A stretch of 64,000 nt of DNA from Tetracentron sinense (taxonomy: Eukaryota > Streptophyta > Magnoliopsida > Trochodendrales > Trochodendraceae), in NCBI GenBank assembly GCA_015143295.1, contig CM026573.1, positions 5,878,434 to 5,942,433 on the forward strand. Direction: 5' to 3'. The first letter of the stretch is position 1. Each line of letters opens with the position of its first letter. Positions 1 through 38,396 of the stretch are shown here, one piece after another. Under the pieces are notes generated by a model. It saw only the letters and a program-made list of their open reading frames with translations. It ran no database searches and was not told the DNA's origin. The translations under genes and the position numbers were made by a program.

Positions 1-167
1 TAACAATGGCCACCGTGGGGATTTAAATAGAAGGAGAGAAGATATGGGGAAAGAATGTCATTAGATGGCCAATGTGGGTGCAGGAGTAGGGCGGCAAAGG
101 AGCAGGCTAGGAGGGAGGACGAGGCAGGAGGGGGGCAGGGCAGCAGGGGGCGTGGCAGGTGGTTGGA

Positions 168-206
168 CCAATGGGGAAGACAATGAACAGTGTCTTCCCC
201 ATTTGG
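168..206. repeat. Short inverted repeat
   Basis: CCAATGGGGAAGACA (168-182) and TGTCTTCCCCATTTGG (191-206) pair around an 8-nt spacer with one extra base. It sits in a G-rich intergenic stretch; no adjoining gene to make it a terminator. Confidence 0.7.
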
Positions 207-489
207 TTTAAAGTTTGTTTTTTTTTTTTGTATTGTTTGATTATTTGGGCCTTAGCCTCTCGTCCACATGGGCCTGCCCTTGTTGGCTTTGCCAAACAAG
301 GGTTGGCGCCATCAATTTTGAATTCCCCCCCCACCCCCCCCCCCCTTTTTTTTTTCTTTGAAATTAAAAAAAAATTCCTAAAAGGCCATGGGCCTTGATG
401 ATTTTATATATATATATATATATTTTTTTTTATTTTTTATGATTTTCTTATTTTTATGGACTTTGAATTAGGCCTTGAGCCCAAGGTAT

Positions 490-735
490 CTTACCCTAGG
501 GTATAGACTAGGGCTAGGCTAGGGTTGAACCTAGGGTATACCTAGGGTTAGTCCTAGGGTTTAGCTAGGGTTAGCCTAGGGTTGAACTGTGGTTTAGGTA
601 CTTTTATTTGACATGGGCCTTAAGCCCATGTGATTTGAATCTAAGGTTTTGGGGTTTATCTTGGGCTAGGCTAGGTTTTAGATTAGGGTCTACCTTGGGC
701 TACTAGGGTTTAGATTATCATCTACCTAGGGCTAC
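490..735 (+). repeat. Degenerate telomere-like CCTAGGGTT tract
   Basis: CTAGGGTTTAG, CCTAGGGTTAG, CTAGGGCTAGG and ACCTAGGG recur about fifteen times with changing spacing. Related to plant telomere repeat TTTAGGG but with inserted CTAG, which makes each unit nearly palindromic. Not an ordered telomere array. Confidence 0.7.
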
Positions 736-829
736 TAGGTTTTGGCCGGGAATAACCATGGTTAACGGAGGTTAACCATGGTTAAGCAGGGTGGAAAAAT
801 TGAGTGCTTACACCACTAATATAATATAA

Positions 830-1385
830 TTATTTTTGGAGACAACTGCCTCCTTTTCTCATGAATATGCACAATTAAATAACTAAACAAAGTTGAGGTT
901 GGCAGCTGCCTCATTCTAATAATCATAATAATAATAAAATTATTGTTTTTCAAAAATTGGGGGGCACGAGTCCCACTTGCCCTTGCTCCGCCCTGCATAG
1001 GTGTATAGACTTGGCTAGGCCCCTCTACACTTTTGAAAAATAAACAATTTTTATAGGGCATAGCATGGGGTAGTTCCCCTAGACTTGTGAAAAAAAAAAT
1101 TAGTTTAATAAGACAAGCCATGGGGCATGGGGCAGCTGCCCATTGAAAAAAAAAATCATTTATATCATGTTATTGAATTATTTAATAGGGCATAGTCCTA
1201 GGACAAGGGGATTGTCACATTAAACTTTTAAAAAAAATTATACTATATTATTTAAGTATTTAATAGGGCATAGCAATTAGACAAGGGGGTCTTCGACTTT
1301 TGAAAATAAAATATATATTTTTATACTATATAATTTAATTATTTGACATGTATAGCCATTGGCCAAGGGGACAACTACCTTGATC
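830..1385 (+). repeat. Degenerate tandem repeat, about 80-90-bp period
   Basis: Units of the form TTTAATAGGGCATAGC, ACAAGGGG or CATGGGGCAG, CTTCGACTTTTGAAAA, then AT-rich ATATTATTTAATTATT, repeated about six times. First units share GCTCCGCCC with the CAGGGGCGGAGCCA MITE family, so it may be a decayed, internally amplified member. Confidence 0.55.
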
Positions 1386-1589
1386 ATAAATATGGAGAAA
1401 CAATACCAATTATCTACAAGCCGTATATACGAAATTGCCTACGAACTTAGTTGCCCAAGAAAAATATGGTAGAAAAGCTTACATAAATTTATAGTCCAAA
1501 AAATAATAAGATTTTGTATTTATAATTTGTTATAATTAAGATTGGTTATGCTTTTATGGAGCAAAATGTCAAGTTATTCAGCACCCCCC

Positions 1590-1760
1590 TTAAAAACCCG
1601 CCATGTGTCCACTTTTTAACTCTCCTTAATTGTGGTTAAGATTCACTAACCCTTATGGTTAATATACTCATAACCTTGATTTTTAGAAAAGCTTAACAAA
1701 ATTAACTACAATTAAAAAGAGTTAATTACCGTAAAAAGAGACACTTGACAAGCTTTAAGT
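1590..1760 (+). repeat. GTTAAGATTCACTCACCCC repeat family, copy 1
   Basis: Order of words: CCATGTGTCC, AACTCTCCTTAATTGTGG, TTAAGATTCACTAACCC, AACCTTGATTTTTAGAAAA, then inverse-type TTAATTACC and AAAGAGACACTTG. The same ordered words recur elsewhere in the window, so this is a non-coding, MITE-like family of about 150-180 bp. Confidence 0.7.
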
Positions 1761-2494
1761 GACGTGCACCCTATTCTGTTAGGAGCGGATGAGTGTGACT
1801 GAAATGATTAACGAGATGAACACATAACCCATGTAAATACAAAAAAGACAGAAGCTAAGATTGAAAATGAATGCATTTAGGAGAATTTGAAAAGTGACTT
1901 CAACAAGGCTATGGACACCTCCACAGTCAATCTGATGAACGGTGTTCATCAGGGCATTGCAATTTGAGGTATCATGACTGTTGCTAGCATGGATGAAGCA
2001 GAATTTCGTAGTATCCTTACAAGTGTGCTTTATTTACGAGGAACTATAATTTATCAAAAGAACTGCATTCCTTCGTATACGCCAGGAACGGCAAGAGAGT
2101 ATTTGACTTACTAGGTAGAGCTTGCTTATCGACTGCTTGTATACAACCCTTAAAACTTTCTTTATAGCTCTACTCGTCTTCGGCTTCTGTCGAGTTTTGG
2201 TTCGGACCCGACCTGGTGCATATAAGTCCAAGTGAAAATGGATTTCCTTGTTTTCAATTGACTAATAGGGGGTGAGTGAGCTATCTCTACTGCCCTTGCT
2301 TTCAATATTTTGATACAATAAAAGGAGTTTATTAAAATGGTTTGAACACATTTAAAGAAAATAAAAAACACTGCAATAATGATTGAATTTGTATTAGAAA
2401 AGGGCTCTAGAAAAGTGAGGAAACAAAAAAAAAAAAGTGATATGAAGGGAGAGAATGTGAAAAGGAAAATGCTTAAACATACCCGTGGTTTGCA

Positions 2495-2650
2495 TTATGT
2501 CCGTGCCCCACTTTTAAGCACTCACCAATTGTGGTTAAGATTCACTCACCCCTAGGTTAAGCAATTCAACCTTAAAAAAAATCTAAATTTTGATTTAGTT
2601 TAATTAAGCTTAACTAGGGTTAAAGGGATGTTAAAAGGGAAAAGACACGG
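2495..2650 (+). repeat. GTTAAGATTCACTCACCCC repeat family, copy 2
   Basis: CAATTGTGGTTAAGATTCAC, CTCACCCCTAGGTTAAGC, TTAGTTTAATTAAGC and GGGTTAAAGGGATGTTAAAA in the family order, ending with an AAAAGACACGG stretch. Confidence 0.75.
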
Positions 2651-2732
2651 GGTAAGAAGCAGCGGAGTCGGGCTAATCACTGCTCATATGAAAAATACTA
2701 TATAGAACACAAAAGAGTAGTGATAGGCAGAT

Positions 2733-2822
2733 CCATGGATCCCATTTGATAACCTAAGGCATCCACCTATAGGTGGATAGGTGGATAGGTGGATGCCTTA
2801 GGTTATCAAATGGGATCCATGG
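2733..2822. repeat. Perfect 38-bp inverted repeat (hairpin) with 14-nt loop
   Basis: Left arm 2733-2770 begins CCATGGATCCCATTTGATAA; right arm 2785-2822 is its exact complement, ending TGGGATCCATGG. The loop AGGTGGATAGGTGG continues a GGTGGATA repeat. No duplication flanks it. Confidence 0.95.
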
Positions 2823-3713
2823 TCCGTTAACTATTTTCCAACACAAAATTGTGTCTTTTAATAAAACAAAATGATTTAAGAGGCAAACCAAGTGATGACT
2901 TCATTTGTAAGTTTTGTTTGCCTCAAGGCGAGCTTGTAATTACTCCGCTTAACATTCCCCCCTCTTGTCCTAATCTTTAGTAACGACACAAGGGATTGTA
3001 ACTGTATTAGTGTGTAATCCTCTTTTTTTGTTAGTGCAGGTCAAGCTCTGCCTAACCCTATTTCTAATTTCAGAAGAAGACTGTTAATAAGGGATTAATT
3101 ATGAATAGAAGCTCCGGTCGACTGACAACCCAAACGTTGCCTTGGGAAATGGTAGTTTGGTGATTATGAACAAAAGGAAGGGTATTTATTAACAAAACAT
3201 TTTTTTCATAAATAGCCATTCTCAACGCAATTTTTTGGTTGCTCCGATTGACTCCGGAGCTCCTATTGATAGCTATTATATTTTAATAAATGGTAATACT
3301 AGCTCCACTTTGTTTAAGAGAATAGCATGTGTTAATCTATTCAATTAAGAAAAAAACAATATCATTCCTTTAAGAAAGCGGCTTTAAGGAGTTAGCATTA
3401 TATATGATTGAATGCGGCTTCAAGGAGTTAGCATTATATATGATTTTGTTGCGGCCCCTGGGATAAAGCATTAGAGATGACAATGATACAAATATGGGTT
3501 GTGCGAATTAGGTTTGGGTCTTGGGTTGGGGACAGTCCCTAATCGGACCCAATCGTTTGCCACCCATACCCAAAAGCTTCAAAACTTGAAATTAATTAAA
3601 GGGTATGTATGTAATTACAAATTACGTTAAGCACTAGAGGAATTATATTTCTTTACTTCTCTGATTTTTCAGCAGTTTTTTTTTTTTGGGAAATACTTAA
3701 CTTATTGCTGCAT

Positions 3714-4217
3714 TAGACTAAGTAATCTAACGCAGTCCTCATTGGTTCATACCATCCTTTTACCACATATCAACTGTAATTAAGATTCACTAACTCTTAA
3801 GGTTAAACAATTTAACTTTGATTTTTAAAGGTAAAAATATAAAATTATTAACTTTAATTTTCTTAACCTTAACAATAGTTAAAGAAGTTTCAAGAGGAAC
3901 ACGTGGCCATGGCATTTGCATGGTAAGCGTTGCATTTTTATTTATTTATTTTGGATAGTGGGGATTAATCTAATAAGCGTTGCATTTTATTTATTTAGAC
4001 TAAGTAATCTAACGCAGTCCTCATTGGTTCATACCATCCTTTTACCTCATATCAACTGTAATTAAGATTCACTAACTCTTAAGGTTAAACAATTTAACTT
4101 TGATTTTTAAAAGGTAAAAAAATAAAATTATTAACTTTAATTTTCTTAACCTTAACAATAGTTAAAGAAGTTTCAAGAGGAACACGTGGCCATGGCATTT
4201 TGCATGGTAAGCGTTGG
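3714..4217 (+). repeat. Tandem duplication (282-bp period) of a GTTAAGATTCACT-family copy
   Basis: GACTAAGTAATCTAACGCAG starts at 3716 and again at 3998; both run to CACGTGGCCATGGCATTTGC and then GCATGGTAAGCGTTG. The two 220-bp units differ at only a few bases, chiefly indels in A or T runs. The linking TAAGCGTTGCATTTT..TTTATTTA piece also occurs twice. Confidence 0.9.
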
Positions 4218-4259
4218 ATTAGAACCGACGAATTCGGTTCGAGACCTCTCACTTGAGAA

Positions 4260-4776
4260 CAGGGGTGTCAACGAGCCGAGTTGAGCCAAGCACTGCTCAG
4301 GCTCGGCTCATTGGATTTTTGATATTGCTCAGGCTCGAGCTTAAAAAGGTCAGCTCGTGTTCGACTTGTCCATAAATTATCGAGCTTGAGCTAGCTCATT
4401 AAGCTCTAAGTTCAAAAAAAAAAAAAAAAAAAAATGTATAATAGGGACGATATTCTAACAATTAAGAGATTAAATGATGTGGTATAAAGAAAATGAGAAG
4501 ATAAAATAATGCTTTCACTAACCTAACCTAATGAACATTTTAGGTTTTTAATTAAAAAAAATTATTTCATATTCTTATATGTTTAATATAAAATTCAATA
4601 TTGATAGGGGTATAAGTACGTGAGTATTCATTGAATTAGTTGAGCTGAGCCGAGGTACCTCTTACTCAAGCTCGACTCGTTATCTAATCTGCTCAAGCTC
4701 GCCTCGCCTAGGCTCGGCTCGATGAATTTTTTAATCCTACTCAAGCTCGGTTCGGCTCGGCTCATTGACAGCCCTT
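4260..4776. mobile_element. Foldback element rich in GAGCCGAGC, ahead of VPS34
   Basis: AGGGGTGTCAACGAGCCGAG at the left and the inverse of CGGCTCGGCTCATTGACAGCCCT at the right form terminal inverted repeats; GCTCGAGCTT-type words fill both arms. The TIR style resembles the hAT MITE at 18276-18834. A clear 8-bp duplication could not be read (CTTGAGAA against TAAAGAGA). Confidence 0.65.
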
Positions 4777-4839
4777 AAAGAGACGTGAGGGGTGTTGATT
4801 TTTCATTTTTCAGCAGTTGAAAACTTGAAGTTAATAAAG

Positions 4840-5147
4840 GGCATATTTGTAATTACGTTAAGCACTTGAGGCATTATACGTCATCTGTACTTCTTATTCA
4901 CCTCCTCTGATCTCTGATTTTTCAACCGGGAACGATTTGTTTAGATTTCCCGCAAATTCAACAGAATTTCTCCTTTCAAGTTCCAACTTTCAACATCTAA
5001 TTATTTTTCTTCAGCTCGAGCGTTCTACAATCTTCGAATTTCTCAATCTATCGTTTTTCTGAAATCATCTGCAAAAGTCAGAGCTTCGCCCTTAAAAATC
5101 GTTTAAAACCCTAATTATGAGAATTCACAGCTTCTGAAGTCGCAAGG
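4840..5147 (+). promoter_or_regulatory. VPS34: VPS34 promoter end and 5' leader
   Basis: Some 300 bp ahead of the VPS34 ATG are CT-rich and free of transposon sequence, with many TTTCAAC/CTCTGATT tracts typical of plant leaders. No convincing TATA box is visible, fitting a housekeeping promoter. Part of this stretch (about 4800-4925) is duplicated around 3571-3685. Confidence 0.4.
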
Positions 5148-32617
<27,470 letters not shown>

Positions 32618-33521
32618 TCGCAAAATAATATAGTACTTATCCACCCTGTTGTGTATATAGCAGGTAAGATAAAAGTTTCTTGTGTTCTTCTATGTTAAAC
32701 TTTTTTTACTGCTATTCTTGTTAAGCATACCCTTTTGAAGTTTGCGGTCTATAAGAAGAAATATATGGTACTGGTGCATGTGGCGCATACGGGGTGGTAT
32801 TGTGGTTACAACCAGACCCATCTTGGAGTTCCCCAATGCGGAAATCAACCCAATTGGATGACCATCACCCCCTCATCTATTGATTGTTTTTCTGAACCAT
32901 CATGTGTTTGACCTTTCAAAGGAATGCAAATGCATTAAATGGTTGGTATCATCAACTTGGTTGGTGCATGAGAATCTCCTTGGTTAGGTCCAATTAGTGG
33001 CAGGTCTGACCCACTACTACCGCCACATATCCTGGTATTCCTTTAGAGACCATCCATATGATCTACCTCACAGGTACCTCATACAACCTCTTATTTGCAA
33101 AGTTGATCATAAAGTTCACGTTACATTTCTTGTTTTGAGAAATATAGAGGATACTTCTATGGTTTAAGTTTTTCAGTACTTGCTGTGCTTTTTACATGGT
33201 ATTTTCGTAGAATCTTTTTAATCAATCCTTTTTCTTGGTTCTGTTTGATCAGAGAAGAAGCCATTATGGAGGATCGAAGGCACCTTCTCAGGGATGAAAG
33301 TTCTATGCTTAACAAATGTACATAAATTTGTATCCTTCCAAATTTCATTTGGATCACAGTTAATTTATAGGCTTATCATATCAATTATATGGTTTTCTTG
33401 CAATATTAGTTCTAGTGTTCAAATTTGGAGATATTTCTCTTTTCTGTTGGTCACTATGTCTATATACAGAGATTTGCCTTTGCCTTGCCCGTAATTCCTA
33501 TCTAGAAACTACATAACCACA

Positions 33522-36500
33522 TGTGACACCCCGAACCCGCGCCTTAGGAAATTGAGTTATTAGATGCGTGCCCGTTCGTCATTAACACCGCGGAAGATTT
33601 TGTTCGTCAAAATTGCGGAAAATTTTAAACTTTTATTCAAGAGCTTACATAAGCAATAACAACTGGTCATCACAATAACTTATCATAAGCAAATGTATTA
33701 CCTCACTTGCTACAGTAGTATTTACTTTTGGCGTCATTAATGCGTCAGTATACTTTTCAGAATCTATCAAGCATAGCTCATTGCCAATCGGCAACCGCTT
33801 TAGTTCTGAAGACATAAAATGAGGGTGAGTTATAGAGCCCAGCAAAACCACATGCCATTTAGACTATTTTTCGCATAGTAATACACATTAATAATGATAT
33901 AGTTGTATAGTTAGATTATCATATTATAATAATGTGCAGAATAATAAGTATTAAATAATATCGTAAATCGTGACTTGAGGTCACTCAGGGCTATTTCACC
34001 ATATCTGAGGTTCCCAACCTTTAAATATTTTTCATTATCAAGTTCATTTAATCATTGTCCACAATACCAGGTTGCCGTTTAAGATAATCGCTTACGTTTT
34101 ATCCTTGAGTCCACAAACTCAATCAACTGGATACCTCTATTCTTGAGTCTACAAACTCAATTATCAACCAATTGAGACTTCTCCCGATTACAATCAAGCC
34201 TTGGGTATGTCGACCCAATTAACCTTAAATCTGTATATTCAACATATAACCCGGGCATTCACCCGATGACTGTCAAAAAAACTCTTGTAATCTAAACTAC
34301 TGCTAGAAACAATACCTCTGACATATCACACTTTGCCAAGAACAATATTTCTGACATATCATTTTATATCATTACTACTGTGAGAACACTTGCTAACATA
34401 ATCACATTTGTCAGGAAACATATCTGATTGTCAAGATACATATCTAATAGTCAGGAAACCCATCCTACCTGTTAGGGAAAACACATCTGACATGCTAGGG
34501 ACACACCTCTGACTAACAGGAAACACCTGACCACCAGGAAACACATTTGAAACAACACCCTATCAGGCATAACACTTCTGATATAATACCATTGTCAGAC
34601 AACACATCTGATAACTAGGATACATATCTGATTGCCTGGAAACTCATTCGACCTGCTAGAAAAATCACACCTAACATGCCAGAGACACACCTCTGACTAC
34701 CAGGAAACACTTGACTACCAGGAACACCTCTGACAATATAACCCTACTAGGCAAAACACATTTGACATCAAATCATGTTAGGTACAACACCTTTGACATC
34801 AAATCATGTTTGACACAATACATCTGACATCAAATCCTGTCAGACACAACACCGTTGACAATACATCACTTATTCTAACCTCTGTTGAGATGTAATTGTC
34901 CTTGCAGAATATCATCCCTCAAGGCAACCATCATAGCTTCTGTTGGGTGCATACCTGCCAACACAAGTCTATGCCCCCCCCCCCCCTTAAGATAACATCG
35001 TAGTTCGTAAACTCAACAAATCCTTAGGTCCGTAGACCAAATCCAACTTAGAGTCCGTAGACTCGTTATCCATCTCAGAATCCATTACCATCAAAAAACC
35101 CAATTATCATGGCGTTCCAAACAACCTTGATAACTATTCATCTCCAGTAATTTTTCAATCAAATATAATATATTTATCTCATTGAAATCATTTCCTTTTT
35201 AATTTCAAACATTGATAATCCATTTCACCCCATTCACCTATATTTAGGCTTACACAGGATCTCACAACTGTTTTTTCATGCATGGATTTTACCATCCATC
35301 ACCCATACACGTCATTCCAAAACATTTCAAACCATTCCAAATATTTCAAATCAACAAATCATACACCAATCGTTCGCACGATCAGGTGCCGAGCTTAAAT
35401 TCCGAGTTGCTTTACCCGGAACTGAGGTCTACGCACCTCTACTCGTTTTTCACGTATCCCCACACTTTATATCAGGTCTCCGACCTTTTTCCATTCTCAT
35501 CCATCACACACAAACAATTCCATATACAAATAGCGTATTTAATAGGGAAAATAGAAGGAAATAGATTTTATCTCTCACGCTCAAAACGAGGCCTCAGATG
35601 GCGAAAATGATGCCGCGGTTGCGTCCGGAACGACGACAAACCTTAAGGTAGACTCTCTCTCACTCTAACTCTCCCTTTCTCTCTACTTTTCCCCTCTCTA
35701 ATCTCTCTCCTCTTTCTCTCCAGAATCCCACACACAGGGGGTGGGAGAGTTCTCCGAACGTTGAAAATGAGGGGGGTGGAAGGCTTTATATAGAGGAGAT
35801 AAGTGGTGAGTCACCATGGTGAGGTGTCCCTGATGATGTCATTGGTGACATTATTGTGATGATGTCATCACACTTTGACCATTTGACTCTTTGACCAAAA
35901 TTCGTGGTTTTTCTGATTTTTCACGAATGGGATCCTGTAACTTTGCGAGGCGACTTGCGATGATGCTGATATGATAGGTGATCGTACTAGGGCCAGTCCG
36001 ACACCCGTTGTACAAATTTCGAGGAAAAATATTGAGTTTTGATAGTAAAAAATTAAGGCCGGAGGAAAATTACAAAACCCACAAATTTCCTGGTTTTGGG
36101 ATGTGCGATAAGACCGAGACGACAGATAGTCGTCCAGAAAGTTGACCGACACACGGTGTGGGAGTTTCGAAGAATTATACCGAGTTTTTATCGGTAAACA
36201 CCAAGTACCGACACCAAATTCAAATACCGCAGATTTTCTAGTTTTCTTACGTACGAGGCATCGCGATTTCGCGAGTCAATGCGTGACGAAGCCGACACGA
36301 CTGCTAGCTGCCCAGACAGTGGGCCGACATGCACTGTGAGAATACAATTGGGTATCTCCTGGTTATATCGGTAATTATCAGACGCCGAATCCGATAATCT
36401 AGAACTCCTGATTAAACTCAAACATTTTCCCGAGATTTGACAGATTCCGATTAGGAAAAAATGACACCCTAATGTTTAAAATATTGATCTTTTAATGAAA

Positions 36501-36561
36501 TATACTCAATTAGAGGTCATCCTGACCTCAGGATTTTATTATGAAAATCCAGGTCATTTCA
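33522..36561. mobile_element. Solo LTR (3.0 kb) downstream of VPS34, related to the intron 14 LTR
   Basis: Begins TGTGACACCCCGAACCC and ends AGGTCATTTCA, flanked by CCACA (33517-33521) and CCATA (36562-36566), a 5-bp duplication with one mismatch. It shares with the intronic LTR the word order CTGAGGTCTACGCACCTCT.., the CT-rich patch near 35660-35720, the TTTATATAGAGGAG box near 35785, and the AATTATCRGACRCCGAATCC end. The left third carries a degenerate internal repeat absent from the intronic copy. No internal retrotransposon genes. Confidence 0.8.
34290..34875. repeat. Degenerate short tandem repeat inside the 3.0-kb LTR
   Basis: Words such as ACACATCTGACAT, GGAAACACCTGACCACCAGG and ACACCTCTGAC recur every 30-50 bp for almost 600 bp, with much drift and some larger duplicated blocks (for example TGACTACCAGGAAACAC). 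The motif is C/A rich on the + strand. No coding frame persists. Confidence 0.6.
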
Positions 36562-36680
36562 CCATAGATGCATCTGACATCTGAAAACTGCCTAATGGTC
36601 AGATGGTTATGTTAACCTAATTGGAGTGACTATCTCCTAGGTATGACTCAGAACTTGAAGTCTACGCCTTCTTGCCGGGA

Positions 36681-36834
36681 CCATAGATTTTCTGTAAAGT
36701 AGGATCATCTCCAGTTGGTGTCGAGGAGACCAGACCAGCACCCATTCCCATGACACCACCATAGATTTTCTGTAAAGTAGGATCATCTCCCGTTGGTGCC
36801 GAGGAGACCACCAGCACCCATTCCCATGACACCA
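36681..36834 (+). repeat. Two tandem copies of a 78-bp unit (dispersed repeat)
   Basis: Copies start with CCATAGATTTTCTGTAAAG at 36681 and 36759 and run to CCCATTCCCATGACACCAC. The inner part (GGATCATCTCC..AGCACCCA) recurs inverted at about 36903-36965 and inverted again at about 48200-48255, so it is part of a dispersed family. No gene content. Confidence 0.85.
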
Positions 36835-36889
36835 CATACCTCATTTACACACCTACCAAGGTGTTGTGCATGTACACCAACGCATATAG

Positions 36890-36970
36890 GGGTATATGGC
36901 GCAATGAGAGTGGGTGCTGGCGGTCTCCTGACCAGCAGCAATTGGAGATGATCCCAATTCAAAGTAAAAT
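36890..36970 (-). repeat. Inverted copy of the 78-bp dispersed unit
   Basis: GAGTGGGTGCTGG, GGTCTCCTGACCAGCAGC and TTGGAGATGATCCC read on the minus strand as the same order of words found at 36681-36834. Together the two sides could form a foldback with arms of about 60 bp. Confidence 0.7.
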
Positions 36971-36989
36971 GTTGGTAATCTAGGTAGTT

Positions 36990-38390
36990 GAGATGTCTGT
37001 TAACTCAGTTGGGTAATGGTTCAGCAATAAGCTTTAAAACACCCATCTCTTCACTGACTAGTTAACCCTTTAGGTGCCCCACCAGTTAAACGATTTGGGA
37101 TCCATGAATAGATTGGGCATAGGTAAAAGGGGAACAGTTGAATGAGGATTATGAATCCCAGGTACTTTCAGATACTTTCCTTTCTTGGTGCCCTCACCAG
37201 CTACTTTGTCATCGACTCATCGGTGGTCCAAGTCCCACAAAGATACATTGATAGGAGGCAGATTTAGGTTCCAATGCGTGTCAAGTGAGACACCCTTTTG
37301 GCACCTTAGATCTGGCTGTGTTAGTTACATACTTACATGATATCATTTCAACCAAAAAAGGTAAGGGAGACTAAGGAGCCATTTGGCATTAATTAATTAA
37401 TTGTGACTATTCTCTTATTCTGAAAAAGAATTAATAATTCTTATATGTTTTGGTTTTTAATAATCAATTCTGTGTAGTAAACATGTTTGGTAACTGTAAG
37501 TCATAATCAATCAATTATAACGGAAAGAAACATTAGAATTATTGTAGGCATTAAATTTGATTATATTCATTAACATATTAATAAGTGTCATAAAATATTA
37601 AATTTTTTTTTAATTATGTCTTGTTTTATGCTTATTTGGTTCGTTTTAAGTGCATTTTTCAGAATTGATAATAAGAAGCGATTTTTTTTTTCCTGATAAA
37701 ATTGTGCTTGAAAGGAACGATTCTTAAAATTGCTCTCCAAAAATCTTGTCAAACACACTTACATTGTTTCTATTTCAAGGATAAGGAAAATTGTTCATGA
37801 GGAACGGTGTCAAACGGCCCAGGGATTATTATTATTGAAGTGCCCAAGGAAATGTTTTTTCAAGCAACAAAAAGAATTAATTCTTGGAATCAACTGTGAT
37901 AAATTATTATTTTTTGTGTGGGTATATGTTCTCTTCTACATCACCCTTGCACCACTCCAACACCCCCACCAATGGCACTGCCACCGCACACCCTCTACCA
38001 CCACCATCCCACGTCCAACACCATTGCCATCCCCACCCACCCATGGATTCTGACAGACTTTCCAAATGGGTTCTCTCCATAGAATCGAGTATGAGAATTC
38101 AAATATTGATTCATATCAAAAATAAAGAATCCCTAGAATTTATGCGGGGCCCTAAAATTCCTTGAGTAACCCAAGAAGGCTTGGTAAATGCTCTATCAAA
38201 TCTGTCTGTCGAGGTTCAATTGATCCAACCATCTCGTTCATTTACAGGTACGAGATGAAGGTAAAGCCCGAATCTCGCTGAATAACGTTCTCTAAATTAA
38301 TATTGGATGGACTGAGTGACTGACATGTATCTATTACTTCACCTTCAACAAAATAAAAATAAAAATATTACTTCACCAAATTAATATTTT
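36990..38390. other. Intergenic stretch with no recognised gene
   Basis: AT-rich with a CACC-rich patch (37950-38040). Short open frames have no recognisable domain. A GATTAAT-type T/A-rich area (37380-37700) looks like a decayed MITE but no terminal repeats could be set. Confidence 0.5.
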
Positions 38391-38396
38391 AGATGG

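Noticed and set aside
34290-34875. Possible CRISPR-like array
   Set aside because: Repeat units are degenerate, spacing is irregular, and the setting is a plant LTR retrotransposon.
35868-36421. Open frames on both strands near the right end of the downstream LTR
   Set aside because: The same region is repeated in the intronic LTR with the frames broken, so they are LTR sequence, not genes.
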